Notes under the pieces: model-generated
What the model saw: only the letters and a program-made list of their open reading frames with translations
Database searches by the model: none
Told to the model about the DNA's origin: nothing
Assembly: GCA_964392985.1 (NCBI GenBank)
Contig: CAYMSF010000016.1
Coordinates: 1 to 64,000 of the forward strand
DNA length: 64,000 nt
Direction of reading: 5' to 3'
Source of the DNA: CAYMSF01 sp964392985
Lineage (GTDB): Bacteria > Verrucomicrobiota > Lentisphaeria > Victivallales > Victivallaceae
In this document: positions 17,358 through 26,052 of the stretch, piece by piece
How positions within the stretch are numbered: position 1 is the stretch's first letter
Layout of the letters: each line of letters begins with the position of its first letter
Made by a program: the position numbers and the translations under genes

Positions 17358-17798
17358 GGTGAAATCTCCTGATGGATTAAGTTTGGATGATAGGTTTTGT
17401 TGTACGCTATATTATAGAGGTGTAATATAGACAGAGTAATGTTTGATTAAGAGTGGTGATAGAAGTTAAGGTCAGTTGGTATTTGGTAATACCACTGACC
17501 AAAGATTTATATATTGTTACTTTATTTAGATTTATACTTTATTTAGATATTACCATAATACCCATAAATAAATTGAGGCTAGTTTAAGCACAGTAATAAT
17601 GTCTGAATTAATTATTCAAACCATAACCAGTAGTTTAATGACAATAGCGATGAGAAGCTTCGACAATGGAATATACCCAGAGATGGGACGGTGGAACAAG
17701 TTGATGACTTAACGAACGTTTACCATTATTCGTTATTGTAACAATGATATGAAGGTGCCACCAGCACCGCTGAAACGATGTTGGTGGCAACCATTAAA
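17358..17798. other. Intergenic region with two hairpins
   Basis: About 440 AT-rich bases between the SF3 helicase and Gp2-like genes. A 13-bp stem with one bulge lies at 17470-17500 (GGTCAGTTGGTATT / AATACCACTGACC, loop TGGT). A weaker stem follows the helicase stop at 17756-17789 (TGCCACCA / TGGTGGCA). The second may terminate the helicase transcript; the first could be a terminator or origin structure. No gene is seen. Confidence 0.45.
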
Positions 17799-19250
17799 TT
17801 AAATTGACACTTCTGAATTACTGGAGTTCACTGTAATTAACTTAAATCCTGCGTATCCTCGGTTGTACTTGTTATGCTTGTTTTTTATGTCGGTTCTTTT
17901 TACAGCGTTGAATTTATGCAACATAATATCCGGAAGATTTCTCTGAAAAACCCTTTCAGGAAGATTCTCCCACTGGCGGAATTTGCAGTACTTCGTGAAC
18001 TCGACAAGCAGGTCGCTACACGTTACCGTAGATGCAGGCATGGGCTTGACGCAATCATCTACAAAAACATTGATTGCATTAGACTCAAGCAGCAGGTCAT
18101 CAATTCTAGCTTTTTGCTCTTTGCCAATGGGAATTTTACCGTTAAGCTTCATAAGCTTATTGGCACCCTCAATTGCCCAGTTTAATATTCCGCTGCCTTC
18201 TTCATTCAGAAGTTTTTTGTCAAAGTCCACGATCTTTTCTTTCGGTGGAGGATTGTTATATTTTATCCACAGGATGCGTCTTCGCCAGGCATCTTCATCA
18301 CCGTCAAAGGCAACGCGCAAATTATTATTGCAAGTGATGATGGCGTTGAAAATACCATTTATATCGGCTGAATCATTTCTGTTTTTTGATTCAATCGTCA
18401 TGGTGTCATTGCCAACCAATGATTTTAGCTTGTAAGCACCCGCTGAATTGAGGAAATTGGATTTCACGTCCTTAGCCGTTAATAGCGTTTTTCCAACCAG
18501 TCTCTGAAGCTCAAAACGTAATCCCATATGTTCTAGTCGTAACTCTGTGCAATTGTGCCTGCCAATCAGTGCTTCAACAGCATTACATAAAGTGGATTTT
18601 CCTCCGCCTGGGGTTCCTGTCAATAATAGAAAGTTCTGACTCAAATTCCGCCCAATAAGGCACTGCCCGACGTAAAGTTGAAGCAATTCTGCATCTTCGT
18701 TTGTCATCGCTGAAAGAATAAGTCTTTCGATAAACTGCGGACAGGTTGCTTTCGGGTCATAATGTATATTGCTACTATTCCTGCTGCGAAAATCAGAAGA
18801 AAATGGTTTTAGAGTCCAGTCGCAGACGACATTGTCATAAACGAGGACGCCATTTCCGCAATGAACAACCCTGTCTTGGGACGATGCAAAATAATCCTTC
18901 TTTGCTGCGCACACAGTTAGCATCGTGAAGATTTCCTTCAATACCTTTGCGGGTGTCTTACTTTGGATGTCACACTCGCCCAATACGTCTCTGTGTTCAA
19001 AAATCATTTTCCCAATTTCATAAACGATATAGTTATCAGATTTCTGTTTCCAAAGACCATCGGATTCACTGTAAATATAAAATTTATTTTCTGTTGTATC
19101 ATAGATGGGGTCAAAAATATAGTTATAAAGATTCGCAATCAGAATCTGATTAACACCAATCAGTCTGCCTTTCTTGTCGTAAAAAACAGTCTCTCCAAAC
19201 TCTTTGGTCAACCGACTTATGATATCACTTAACTCTAAATTGATTTCCAT
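17799..19250 (-). CDS. P4-family SF3 replicative helicase/primase-like protein
   Basis: A 483-residue protein with the D5_N-like region (about 70-200) and an SF3 helicase ATPase. Walker A is GTPGGGKST at 212-220. The segment around LLTAKDVKSNFL carries the Walker B equivalent, and sensor 1 is ITCNNNLRV, followed by DAWRRRILWIKY, a classic phage/plasmid primase (P4 family) C-terminal signature. It unwinds the element's origin. The N-terminal AEP or TOPRIM primase domain of P4 alpha is absent, so another protein may prime. AAGGAA upstream of the ATG at 19250 supports the start. It lies 144 bp downstream of the RepA-like gene on the same strand; an 8-bp GC stem at 19352-19380 separates them. Confidence 0.85.
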   Translation of the reverse strand: MEINLELSDIISRLTKEFGETVFYDKKGRLIGVNQILIANLYNYIFDPIYDTTENKFYIYSESDGLWKQKSDNYIVYEIGKMIFEHRDVLGECDIQSKTPAKVLKEIFTMLTVCAAKKDYFASSQDRVVHCGNGVLVYDNVVCDWTLKPFSSDFRSRNSSNIHYDPKATCPQFIERLILSAMTNEDAELLQLYVGQCLIGRNLSQNFLLLTGTPGGGKSTLCNAVEALIGRHNCTELRLEHMGLRFELQRLVGKTLLTAKDVKSNFLNSAGAYKLKSLVGNDTMTIESKNRNDSADINGIFNAIITCNNNLRVAFDGDEDAWRRRILWIKYNNPPPKEKIVDFDKKLLNEEGSGILNWAIEGANKLMKLNGKIPIGKEQKARIDDLLLESNAINVFVDDCVKPMPASTVTCSDLLVEFTKYCKFRQWENLPERVFQRNLPDIMLHKFNAVKRTDIKNKHNKYNRGYAGFKLITVNSSNSEVSI

Positions 19251-19393
19251 ATTAATATTTTCCTTTTGTTTTGTTCAATATTCCTAGTACGCATGGGAGT
19301 TGCAAACGCGCGTCTGTAGCGTCTGTCAACCTCAGACAAAGTTCATAAAAGCTGCGGCAGAGCACGTCGCAATGCCGCAGTCATACTATTCCC

Positions 19394-21646
19394 TTATGCG
19401 TTTTCCTGTTTTGTTTTTTCGAGATCGCTGTCCCTCAAACTGGCTGCTTGCCTGTATTTAGAGACCGTTGATTCCGATGTGTTGTAATTAAAAGCAATCT
19501 GTCTGTTACAATCGCCACGATTCCAGCCGTCATTGATCGCGGTGATCCTCTCGGATTCAGTCATCGCTTTCCATGCTTTCGCTTTGCTACCCACCGTTTT
19601 TTTCAGCTTCTTAGTCTTGGTCCTATTGCGGTTTTGTAGATTCTCGACCTCGGCATCGGTAACCTCAGTTACGCGCCATCCCGTATTCGCGGCACTCAGG
19701 TCTATTTCAGCCTTGAACGGGGTTGCGCTACTTTTAGGTTCAGACCGGTTTTTTTCAGCTTTCAGCACCAGTGATATGTTATCGTTTGTACTGGCCTGAA
19801 GCGCATGGATTTTTTTATCAGTTTTATTAGAAATCTGGCTAGTGCCAGCAATGTCGGACTGGCGATTGCAATGATGAATTACGATAACTGCTATCCCTTG
19901 TTCTTTGAGTCGACAAATCCATCTGTAGAATTTATTCCAGATGCCTGCATATTCACCGTTTGTGGTCAGAGTGGACAGGTTGTCAATAACCACCACCGAA
20001 ACCTTCAAACCCGGCGTGCCTTCGTGGTCTGTGGCATAACTGATAGCTTTGCTGAACTCTTCCTGGTCATCTGGACTGGCAAGGTCATGATAAGTTCCAA
20101 GCTTTAAGATGAAGTTGTCTTTGTTTGTATCGCTGTCGGCGTATATTTCGTGCAACCGTTTCAATCTTGAACCGATTTCTCCGTCATCCATTTCGCCCGA
20201 TCCATATAAGACTTTGTGAATTTTCCCATCTGTTTTCCATTTATCTTGGAAAACACTTTTGCCATGAACCAGTGCCAGTGCCATGCTGAGCGCTGCCCAT
20301 GATTTTCCAACTCCGGTGTCAGCATACACCACCACAAACCCCTTTCTGCGTAAGACTGTTTCGATTATAAACGGTTCCTGCTTTTTTTTTTCCAGTTCGC
20401 TACCAGTCATTAAACCGCAATCGTTCTCCTGCAAAGGCTCTGGAATATGAACTCCGCAGGTTTCAGCTTCTTCCCGGAATTCCTTAACTGCGATCACTGT
20501 AATCTCGTCAAAACTGCCTTCCAGCATGTTTTCGTCAAGCTTAGCGTTCGGATTCCATGTATGATTCTTGAACTTTACTACCCTGAAATTTACGCCATGC
20601 TCATGGAGTTGCATGTATACCTTGATCGCAATCCGGTATTTCTCTAACGGGTCCGCACCCGGTTTATCAAGCAACAACCAGTATACATCTCGTCCATAAA
20701 GCGTTGAGAAGTCCGTTTTCTCCACCGCCTCAACACCTCCGTAAAATGAACTGAAGATCGCCAGCTCGCCACCAGAGTTGAAAAGAACGAGGTCCAGAAT
20801 ATCTGTAAGGAATATTACGGCAGTTTTGTGGTTGTGAATCAGATTGGCGTTGTATAACGGATAGTTGCCTATCGGCATGGTGTAAAGTAGAATTTCTGTA
20901 GGGTCGCCGGTATGGATATAAAATGAGACCGGAAGGAATACCGTTTTGCCATGGATTTTCTTTATTATGACGCAGTATGCCAGCACGCCGCCCTCGACCA
21001 GAAAAGGAATAAACTTTTCGTCAGCTTCCTTTTCAAACGTCATATTGACTACTGACCGTGCCCAGACAGTCTGCCCTAAGTTCAATTCCTCTGTAATGTC
21101 GTGGCTGATATTAAAGTGATAAGCCAGGTGTTCTGTTGACTGCCGGTCTGTTTCTTCCAAAATTATCGACGGATTGAAATTCCCTGTAACGGTATTCTCG
21201 AACGACTCCGGTCTTGTCATCGCCCATTTCTTAATCGGATTAAACACAGAAAAAAGCCGGATGAAAAAGTGCAGAGCGTCAGCAAATTCATGGATAAGTG
21301 ATGTATCCTCGTAGAAATATTTAATCAGTTTAAATTCTGTTCGATAAGGCGTTCTGCATACTAGAGATGGATTATCGGCTATAGTTTTTAGATCTAATTT
21401 AAATTTTCCGTCTTTGATGGCATAGCCATCACCTTCATGCTTCCCTGCCAACCACTCTTTAATGCGTCCGGTTAGAGTTGTCAACAGAAATAATTCTACT
21501 AGCGACCTGAGTATCATGTGAAATTCATATTTATAATTTCGCTGATACGCACGTAATTTGAGAATTGAACGGATAAATTCTGCCGAACAAAATTGTTCCG
21601 ATGGCAGAATTACGATTTCTTCTTTTTTTAGGTTTGACATTTCCAT
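19394..21646 (-). CDS. RepA-like RecA-fold ATPase with C-terminal HTH
   Basis: A 750-residue protein. Residues about 430-660 are an AAA_25/RepA-like RecA-type ATPase: Walker A ADTGVGKSW around K448, then KVLYGSGEMDD, the Walker B strand VSVVVIDNLSTL and IAVIVIHHCNRQSD. Plasmid RSF1010 RepA-type helicases share this fold. The N-terminal 400 residues are unassigned and may be a primase-like or DNA-binding region. The C-terminus (about 700-745) ends in a helix-turn-helix with NRQIAFNYNTSESTVSKYRQ. Two ATGs lie close together; AGGAG is four bases before the first and ten before the second (21640), which has the better spacing. Directly upstream is the iteron/hairpin region, as expected for an initiator. 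Confidence 0.75.
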   Translation of the reverse strand: MEMSNLKKEEIVILPSEQFCSAEFIRSILKLRAYQRNYKYEFHMILRSLVELFLLTTLTGRIKEWLAGKHEGDGYAIKDGKFKLDLKTIADNPSLVCRTPYRTEFKLIKYFYEDTSLIHEFADALHFFIRLFSVFNPIKKWAMTRPESFENTVTGNFNPSIILEETDRQSTEHLAYHFNISHDITEELNLGQTVWARSVVNMTFEKEADEKFIPFLVEGGVLAYCVIIKKIHGKTVFLPVSFYIHTGDPTEILLYTMPIGNYPLYNANLIHNHKTAVIFLTDILDLVLFNSGGELAIFSSFYGGVEAVEKTDFSTLYGRDVYWLLLDKPGADPLEKYRIAIKVYMQLHEHGVNFRVVKFKNHTWNPNAKLDENMLEGSFDEITVIAVKEFREEAETCGVHIPEPLQENDCGLMTGSELEKKKQEPFIIETVLRRKGFVVVYADTGVGKSWAALSMALALVHGKSVFQDKWKTDGKIHKVLYGSGEMDDGEIGSRLKRLHEIYADSDTNKDNFILKLGTYHDLASPDDQEEFSKAISYATDHEGTPGLKVSVVVIDNLSTLTTNGEYAGIWNKFYRWICRLKEQGIAVIVIHHCNRQSDIAGTSQISNKTDKKIHALQASTNDNISLVLKAEKNRSEPKSSATPFKAEIDLSAANTGWRVTEVTDAEVENLQNRNRTKTKKLKKTVGSKAKAWKAMTESERITAINDGWNRGDCNRQIAFNYNTSESTVSKYRQAASLRDSDLEKTKQENA

Positions 21647-21950
21647 GTCTCCTTTTGTTTGTTTTTATTTATATATTTTAAGTTCAAAACACGATAAATC
21701 GATATATTTACTTCCCTCAATAATTTGAGGGAAGTATCAATAATTAAACACAATAAATCGTAAAATTACGTAATTTTCGATCATTGAAAAATTTTAAAAT
21801 CAACGTCGGCTAAAGCTATAAACGCTTTAATCTAAATAAATATCTACCCATAAATGAATTATGGAATTATAACACGCTTGGTGAACAACGTGTTGACTAG
21901 CGGTTTTCATAAGAAAATAATCTTTTTTTACGGTCTCTTTGATTGAATCG
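21647..21950. other. Putative replication origin / control region of the element
   Basis: A perfect 12-bp stem TACTTCCCTCAA / TTGAGGGAAGTA with loop TAAT (21709-21736) is flanked by two near-identical 14-mers, AACACGATAAATCG (21688-21701) and AACACAATAAATCG (21747-21760). The surroundings are very AT-rich, and the region precedes the RepA-like gene. Iteron-like repeats plus a hairpin plus an AT-rich segment suggest an origin or initiator autoregulation site (inference). Confidence 0.5.
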
Positions 21951-22943
21951 TTAAATATTTATTTTTGACATAACATCAATTCCTTTCTGGCTGATTTTAT
22001 ATGTTTGGTTCTGGCTGGTTGGGTGTTCCGGCAGACACCGGATCACCAGCCCTTGCGATACCGCTTTGGAGAGATAATTTTTCCTGAAAGTTGACAGGTC
22101 TGAATGTTTAAACTTTACCATCAAATCCCGTGATGATATTGGTTGCTGAATATTTACCATTATTGAAAGTAGTCGGCGCATCTGTCGAGTAAGATTATCC
22201 GTAGTAGCGTTGGTTTGATTCAAAATTTTTATAGCTGTCGGATAAGAAACTTTATGAATTTCGTCAAACATTGCTAACAAATTATTTTCAAGACTGTCGG
22301 ACTTTTTCCTGATTAAGGTTGAAATCAAATTTGTCAAGTCAAATTGTACCAGTGGCGGCGCATTTTTGAAAAGAATGAATAAACATAATAAAAACCAGGT
22401 AAGTTTATTGTATTCATCGAAAAAAATATCTTCAGAATAAGTTTTAAAAATAAAAATTGCTTTGATGTAATGATTGATAGATTCTTTGTCCACAATTTCT
22501 TTAAAAATCATGATAATATCTTGCATGCGTGAAGGCGGAAAATGTATCTGATTGATTACTGAAAATACGGTTGTATTTAGCTTTAAAATTTTATTTGTCT
22601 TGAGAAAAATATCTATCGATTTTTCCGTGCTATTGACGGAATTAATTATAAACTGGAATGCTTTAATGACATTTCTGATTATTTGCAAGTCTTTAGCAAT
22701 ACATTTGGGCGCATTGCCGAAAAAAACGTCTCTAACCTGATCGTGATTAATTTCTGGATGCTCAATGGATAGAATGGCAATAATTGTGGCTATTTGATTT
22801 TTTACCTTGTCTGATGGAGGCAGGTGATAGTTTGCCCCTTGTAAGAAGGCAAACACTTCAGCCGCTTCGATACCATTGTTAAAAATATCATGCGTTATAT
22901 ATACTTGTAAATTTGGAAGCATGGCGTAATTATTCGCTTTCAT
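21951..22943 (-). CDS. Hypothetical protein with C-terminal winged helix
   Basis: A 330-residue, mostly helical, Asn/Lys-rich protein. The last about 85 residues look like a winged helix (LTRQMRRLLSIMVNIQQPISSRDLMVK, read as two adjoining helices, then STFRKNYLSKAVSQGL and a YKISQKG wing), so it probably binds DNA, perhaps as a regulator of element replication. The start overlaps the upstream excisionase-like gene by 14 bases without its own ribosome site, pointing to translational coupling. No known family name is offered. Confidence 0.55.
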   Translation of the reverse strand: MKANNYAMLPNLQVYITHDIFNNGIEAAEVFAFLQGANYHLPPSDKVKNQIATIIAILSIEHPEINHDQVRDVFFGNAPKCIAKDLQIIRNVIKAFQFIINSVNSTEKSIDIFLKTNKILKLNTTVFSVINQIHFPPSRMQDIIMIFKEIVDKESINHYIKAIFIFKTYSEDIFFDEYNKLTWFLLCLFILFKNAPPLVQFDLTNLISTLIRKKSDSLENNLLAMFDEIHKVSYPTAIKILNQTNATTDNLTRQMRRLLSIMVNIQQPISSRDLMVKFKHSDLSTFRKNYLSKAVSQGLVIRCLPEHPTSQNQTYKISQKGIDVMSKINI

Positions 22944-23310
22944 TTTTATTATTTTTGATGGTATTCATTGGTGCTGGAATGAACTCTTTTGAGGCTAAAT
23001 ATTGCAGTAAAGATTTTTCATCAACCAAAACCTTACCACTCTTTGCCTTAGACAGTTTGGCGCTTTTTAGAGACCCATTACGGATCATCCTGTATATGCT
23101 CCATCTGCCAATTCCATAATTTAGCTCAATCGAGCGTGGAGACAGCCATTTAGATTTATTTTCATTGTATTGTGCTGTTTCAGTCTCTATGAGCGGTCTT
23201 ACAGTAATTCCATATCCTTGCTGCTTGAACAGTGGCTCCATCCCCGCGATCAATGTCATGAGTTGCGGCGGTGGCGTTATTGAACTTTTCATTTTTTTTA
23301 AAATCTCCAA
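22930..23310 (-). CDS. Excisionase-like / MerR-type HTH DNA-binding protein
   Basis: The C-terminal half holds a HTH_17-type winged-helix pattern: WLSPRSIELNYGIGRWSIYR, MIRNGSLKSAKLS, GKVLVDEKSLLQYL. This is the arrangement of excisionases and small AlpA/MerR-like regulators in integrated elements. The open frame begins with a TTG at 23310, but GGAG at the frame's start points to the ATG at 23292 (120 residues). Its role is probably control of excision or of the module's transcription. No partner integrase is seen in the window. Confidence 0.65.
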   Translation of the reverse strand: MEILKKMKSSITPPPQLMTLIAGMEPLFKQQGYGITVRPLIETETAQYNENKSKWLSPRSIELNYGIGRWSIYRMIRNGSLKSAKLSKAKSGKVLVDEKSLLQYLASKEFIPAPMNTIKNNKNESE

Positions 23311-23334
23311 TTTTTTTTAATCTTATGAGTGATG

Positions 23335-23365
23335 CCGTTAGTGTCTGCGAATCAGACACTAACGG
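23335..23365. terminator. Perfect 13-bp hairpin with a + strand T-tract
   Basis: CCGTTAGTGTCTG (23335-23347) pairs with CAGACACTAACGG (23353-23365) around loop CGAAT. TTTTCATTTATCCTTTTT follows on the + strand only. It lies eight bases past the stop of the minus-strand Sel1 gene, so it may terminate that transcript as well as any + strand one. Confidence 0.55.
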
Positions 23366-23372
23366 TTTTCAT

Positions 23373-23936
23373 TTATCCTTTTTGTTGCATTGCCTTATAG
23401 GCCCTACTGTGCATCATCATATCGTCGTTGCGCAAAATTCCAGATTCTACGGCTCCCACCTCCTCTGCCTCATTCCACCAGCTCAACGCTTGCCCTTCAT
23501 CTCTAACTACGCCGAAGCCGTTGAATAGACAACCACCCAAGCTTTTCATCGCACCTCGATGCCCCTGTGTCGCCGCTTTGCGATACCAGTCAGCGGCCTC
23601 GACATTTAATAGTATCGCCAGCCTGTATTGAGAAGGTGCATGTCCTTGCTCCGCTGCCTTGCGGTAAAATTTCATTGCGAGATCTATATCTTGAACGATG
23701 ATTTTTTCATCGTTTTCGAAATAGAAAACGTCTCGCCCGTATCGTGCTTTTTCTGCCTTCACGTACTGAAAGAGAACTAGCGGCACATCCTGGGCTATTC
23801 CCTCGTGGTACAGAGCTACCTGATACTGGGCTTCTGGATCTCCTTTTTCTGCGGCTTCCAGGCACTTTTTGATAGCATCTGGAACGTTTTTCTTTTCTTC
23901 TACTACTTCTTCTATGCCATCTTGATTTTTTTTCAT
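23373..23936 (-). CDS. Sel1-repeat (TPR-like) protein
   Basis: 187 residues with Sel1-like repeats: CLEAAEKGDPEAQYQVALYH, then KFYRKAAEQGHAPSQYRLAIL, a shorter unit ADWYRKAATQGHRGAMKSLG, and ALSWWNEAEEVGAVESGIL. Sel1 repeats form alpha-solenoid protein-interaction surfaces. No signal peptide is seen, so it is cytoplasmic. The start has a strong GGAGGTG site nine bases upstream. It is first in the module's orientation and could be an accessory or host-interaction gene of the element. Confidence 0.8.
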   Translation of the reverse strand: MKKNQDGIEEVVEEKKNVPDAIKKCLEAAEKGDPEAQYQVALYHEGIAQDVPLVLFQYVKAEKARYGRDVFYFENDEKIIVQDIDLAMKFYRKAAEQGHAPSQYRLAILLNVEAADWYRKAATQGHRGAMKSLGGCLFNGFGVVRDEGQALSWWNEAEEVGAVESGILRNDDMMMHSRAYKAMQQKG

Positions 23937-24085
23937 GGCACCACCTCCTTTAAAAGGGTGTTTATTATTTTAATACCGAATTTGAAAATACTGATTCTGT
24001 TTGTGGCCACCAAACATTATCGGCGTTTCAATGATAAAATTATATCCCGAAAAAATTATAAAAGCAATAGGTAATAAAGATCGTT

Positions 24086-24112
24086 CATGGACACTCCACC
24101 AGAGTGTCCATG
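24086..24112 (+). terminator. Terminator-like hairpin
   Basis: CATGGACACTC (24086-24096) pairs perfectly with GAGTGTCCATG (24102-24112), loop CACCA, followed by TTTTTG on the + strand. No + strand gene lies upstream, so either there is an unannotated + transcript or this is a protein-binding palindrome. Confidence 0.5.
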
Positions 24113-24508
24113 TTTTTGATTATGGGGGTGTGCATTTAATACCAAAGAGCTAACAGTTATAGACAAGACAGATTAGGAATTTCGCGATGGATTTTTGGCT
24201 ATTAACCGTAGAACTATATGAATATCGTAATAGTATTTTTGGTAAAAATAGGCGCCAAAAATCAATCAGGCGTCTATCAATGTAACCGAATTGGTATAAT
24301 AACTTTTTTGATTATGGTGCGAGTATTGTCAACAACGGACTTAAAAGGAGTGGGATATAGAGTTTATATCCACAAGGTTTAGTAAATATGAAATAGTGAT
24401 GTTTTTATTATAGTTTGACGGTACCTGTGTGGAAAAACAGAAAAAAATTAGGAATCACTTATAAGATTTAAGAAATTGTGGTGAAAATAGATAGGTCAGA
24501 TTTTAACT

Positions 24509-24584
24509 ATTGCTCCGAAACGAAACCACATTGCATTCTTTGGCTTGTATTCCTCTTGATTATGTAAGCCGGTTTCGGAGCAAT
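24509..24584. repeat. 13-bp perfect inverted repeat spanning 76 bp
   Basis: ATTGCTCCGAAAC (24509-24521) is mirrored by GTTTCGGAGCAAT (24572-24584). It lies eight bases beyond the 3' end of the minus-strand gene at 24592. It could be a long-loop transcript end, an RNA stem, or an end of a tiny non-autonomous mobile element (76 bp, no clear target duplication seen). Confidence 0.7.
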
Positions 24585-24591
24585 ACAATTG

Positions 24592-25431
24592 TCAAGGGAA
24601 AATATTTTTGAGAGAACGCCACCATTCAGTGCCGTCTTTTTGGGACTTTTCATCGTCTAAAGCAATTTCCTTAAACCAGCGATCTCTGTGAAGTGTGTTC
24701 GCAAAAATTATTCCATCATCTGTTTGTTTCCAGCGATCATATTTTTTTATTATTGCGGGTGATTGTTTTTCTGTTATGTTGAATTTTCTGAAAATGTTAG
24801 CGTATGCGCGACTTTTATGTTTATATTTGCCCGACTGTTCCAGATTATATATTTCTTTGAATATTTCTGCAAGACTAAACATCCTATTTTGTATATCTTG
24901 ATTCGGCAGACTATCCATATGTAAAGGTTGATCTTTCAACGTATATTTTTTTAAATGCAAACGAGTCTCTTTCGCTTTTACTTTATTCATTGTTAATATC
25001 GCCGAATCTTGTTTTTTACATTTTTCTTTATATTTGGCAAGAGCCCTATCTATGACATGTAATGTGTAGCGCAATAAATATGGCAAATCAAAAGACTTTT
25101 GTTTAAGAAACTTATTTAATTCTGTATTGATTTTACAAAGTTCTTTAGGATTTGAAGTAAAGAATTCATAATCTGCTTTGAGGAACACTTTAAAAATGTC
25201 TGTATCAAAGTTATTTTTTTTAAACTCTGCCAATAATTTTTCGGACCGACATAACTCCTTAGCGAGAATAATACTATTTTCATCCGGATGCAAATTTTGT
25301 TCAGATTTATCAGGAATAACTCTATTATTTTCATTTTCTGTACCCGAATAATAGCGAACAAGATTCTTTGGGTTAAAGTTATAATAACAGGTATCAGAAA
25401 TATTTTCAGGGTGCTTTATTTGCTTTTTCAT
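24592..25431 (-). CDS. Hypothetical protein, island accessory
   Basis: 279 residues, Lys/Asn-rich and helical, with no motif I recognise. AAAGGATG precedes the ATG at 25431, and the start overlaps the stop of the 70-residue upstream gene by four bases, so the pair is co-translated. Low GC and position between the replication module and the tRNA gene suggest an element gene. It could be an integrase-adjacent or lifestyle gene, but nothing in the sequence shows that; it lacks the R-H-R-Y pattern of tyrosine recombinases. Confidence 0.55.
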   Translation of the reverse strand: MKKQIKHPENISDTCYYNFNPKNLVRYYSGTENENNRVIPDKSEQNLHPDENSIILAKELCRSEKLLAEFKKNNFDTDIFKVFLKADYEFFTSNPKELCKINTELNKFLKQKSFDLPYLLRYTLHVIDRALAKYKEKCKKQDSAILTMNKVKAKETRLHLKKYTLKDQPLHMDSLPNQDIQNRMFSLAEIFKEIYNLEQSGKYKHKSRAYANIFRKFNITEKQSPAIIKKYDRWKQTDDGIIFANTLHRDRWFKEIALDDEKSQKDGTEWWRSLKNIFP

Positions 25432-25640
25432 TTTTTCATCCTTTTCGCATAATTCAAGATTTTTTTAATTAAATCAATCGACAACGAATCTGCCAACAGT
25501 TTTAACTCTTCACGCTCTGGTTCCGGCTGTGAAATTAGCTTTATCGGTGTGTCGGTCATGCCCATGAAGTATCGTCTTGAATGGTTGGGTGTAAGCGTTC
25601 TCGGATTATCATAAAACATAAACGATACCAATTCGTTCAC
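25428..25640 (-). CDS. Small hypothetical protein, 70 residues
   Basis: GTG start at 25640 without a clear ribosome site. The peptide begins MNELVSFMFYDNPRTL and ends KILNYAKRMKK, with a Pro/Glu-rich middle. It overlaps the next gene by four bases, which supports its reality. Function unknown. Confidence 0.45.
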   Translation of the reverse strand: MNELVSFMFYDNPRTLTPNHSRRYFMGMTDTPIKLISQPEPEREELKLLADSLSIDLIKKILNYAKRMKK

Positions 25641-25779
25641 ATTGATAGATAATCAAATTGTCAATAAACGTCTATTACCGGCAAAAAAATGTTTCAAAAA
25701 TGTTTCAAATTTTGTTTCATTAGCCCTATTTAGCAAGTTTGGACAGGATGTCACAAATATGCTATTTGAGGCAAAAAAC

Positions 25780-25855
25780 TGGAGCCAATGAACGGAATCG
25801 AACCGTTGACCTGCTCATTACGAGTGAGCTGCTCTACCGACTGAGCTACATTGGC
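25780..25855 (-). tRNA. tRNA-Thr (anticodon CGU)
   Basis: The reverse complement folds as a full cloverleaf: acceptor GCCAATG/CATTGGC, D arm GCTCAGTCGGTAGAGC, anticodon stem GCTCA/TGAGC with loop CTCGTAA (anticodon CGT, reading ACG), and T arm with GGTTCGATTCC. CCA is encoded. The anticodon implies threonine. The island's genes lie directly on its 3' side, the usual placement for an element integrated into a tRNA gene. Confidence 0.95.
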
Positions 25856-26052
25856 ATTGAATATTGCCGGGATGACATCGTATAATTTAGCTGATTATCC
25901 TGAAATTCAAGTAACAAAAACAAAAAACCACCATTTTTAGTAGCTGTTATTCATAACGCATCCGTGCGGAATGGCATGGCGCTGGTCTTTTCCGATGGAG
26001 TGGGTTGTTGCCTAAAGTCGGACTTTGAGTTGCGCGATGGTGGAATTCCCGA

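Larger units (their letters stand above)
23937..24591. other. AT-rich intergenic region with hairpins
   Basis: About 650 bases without a credible gene. It includes an 11-bp hairpin with a + strand T-tract (24086-24112) and a 13-bp inverted repeat with a ~50-bp loop (24509-24584), both listed separately. Otherwise nothing recognisable. Confidence 0.5.

Noticed and set aside
24592..25431. Integrase for the island
   Set aside because: No R-H-R-Y or serine-recombinase motif visible; left as hypothetical.
25657..25680. Third copy of the 110-bp repeat near the tRNA
   Set aside because: Only the short string GTCAATAAACG is shared; the 22-bp core is absent.
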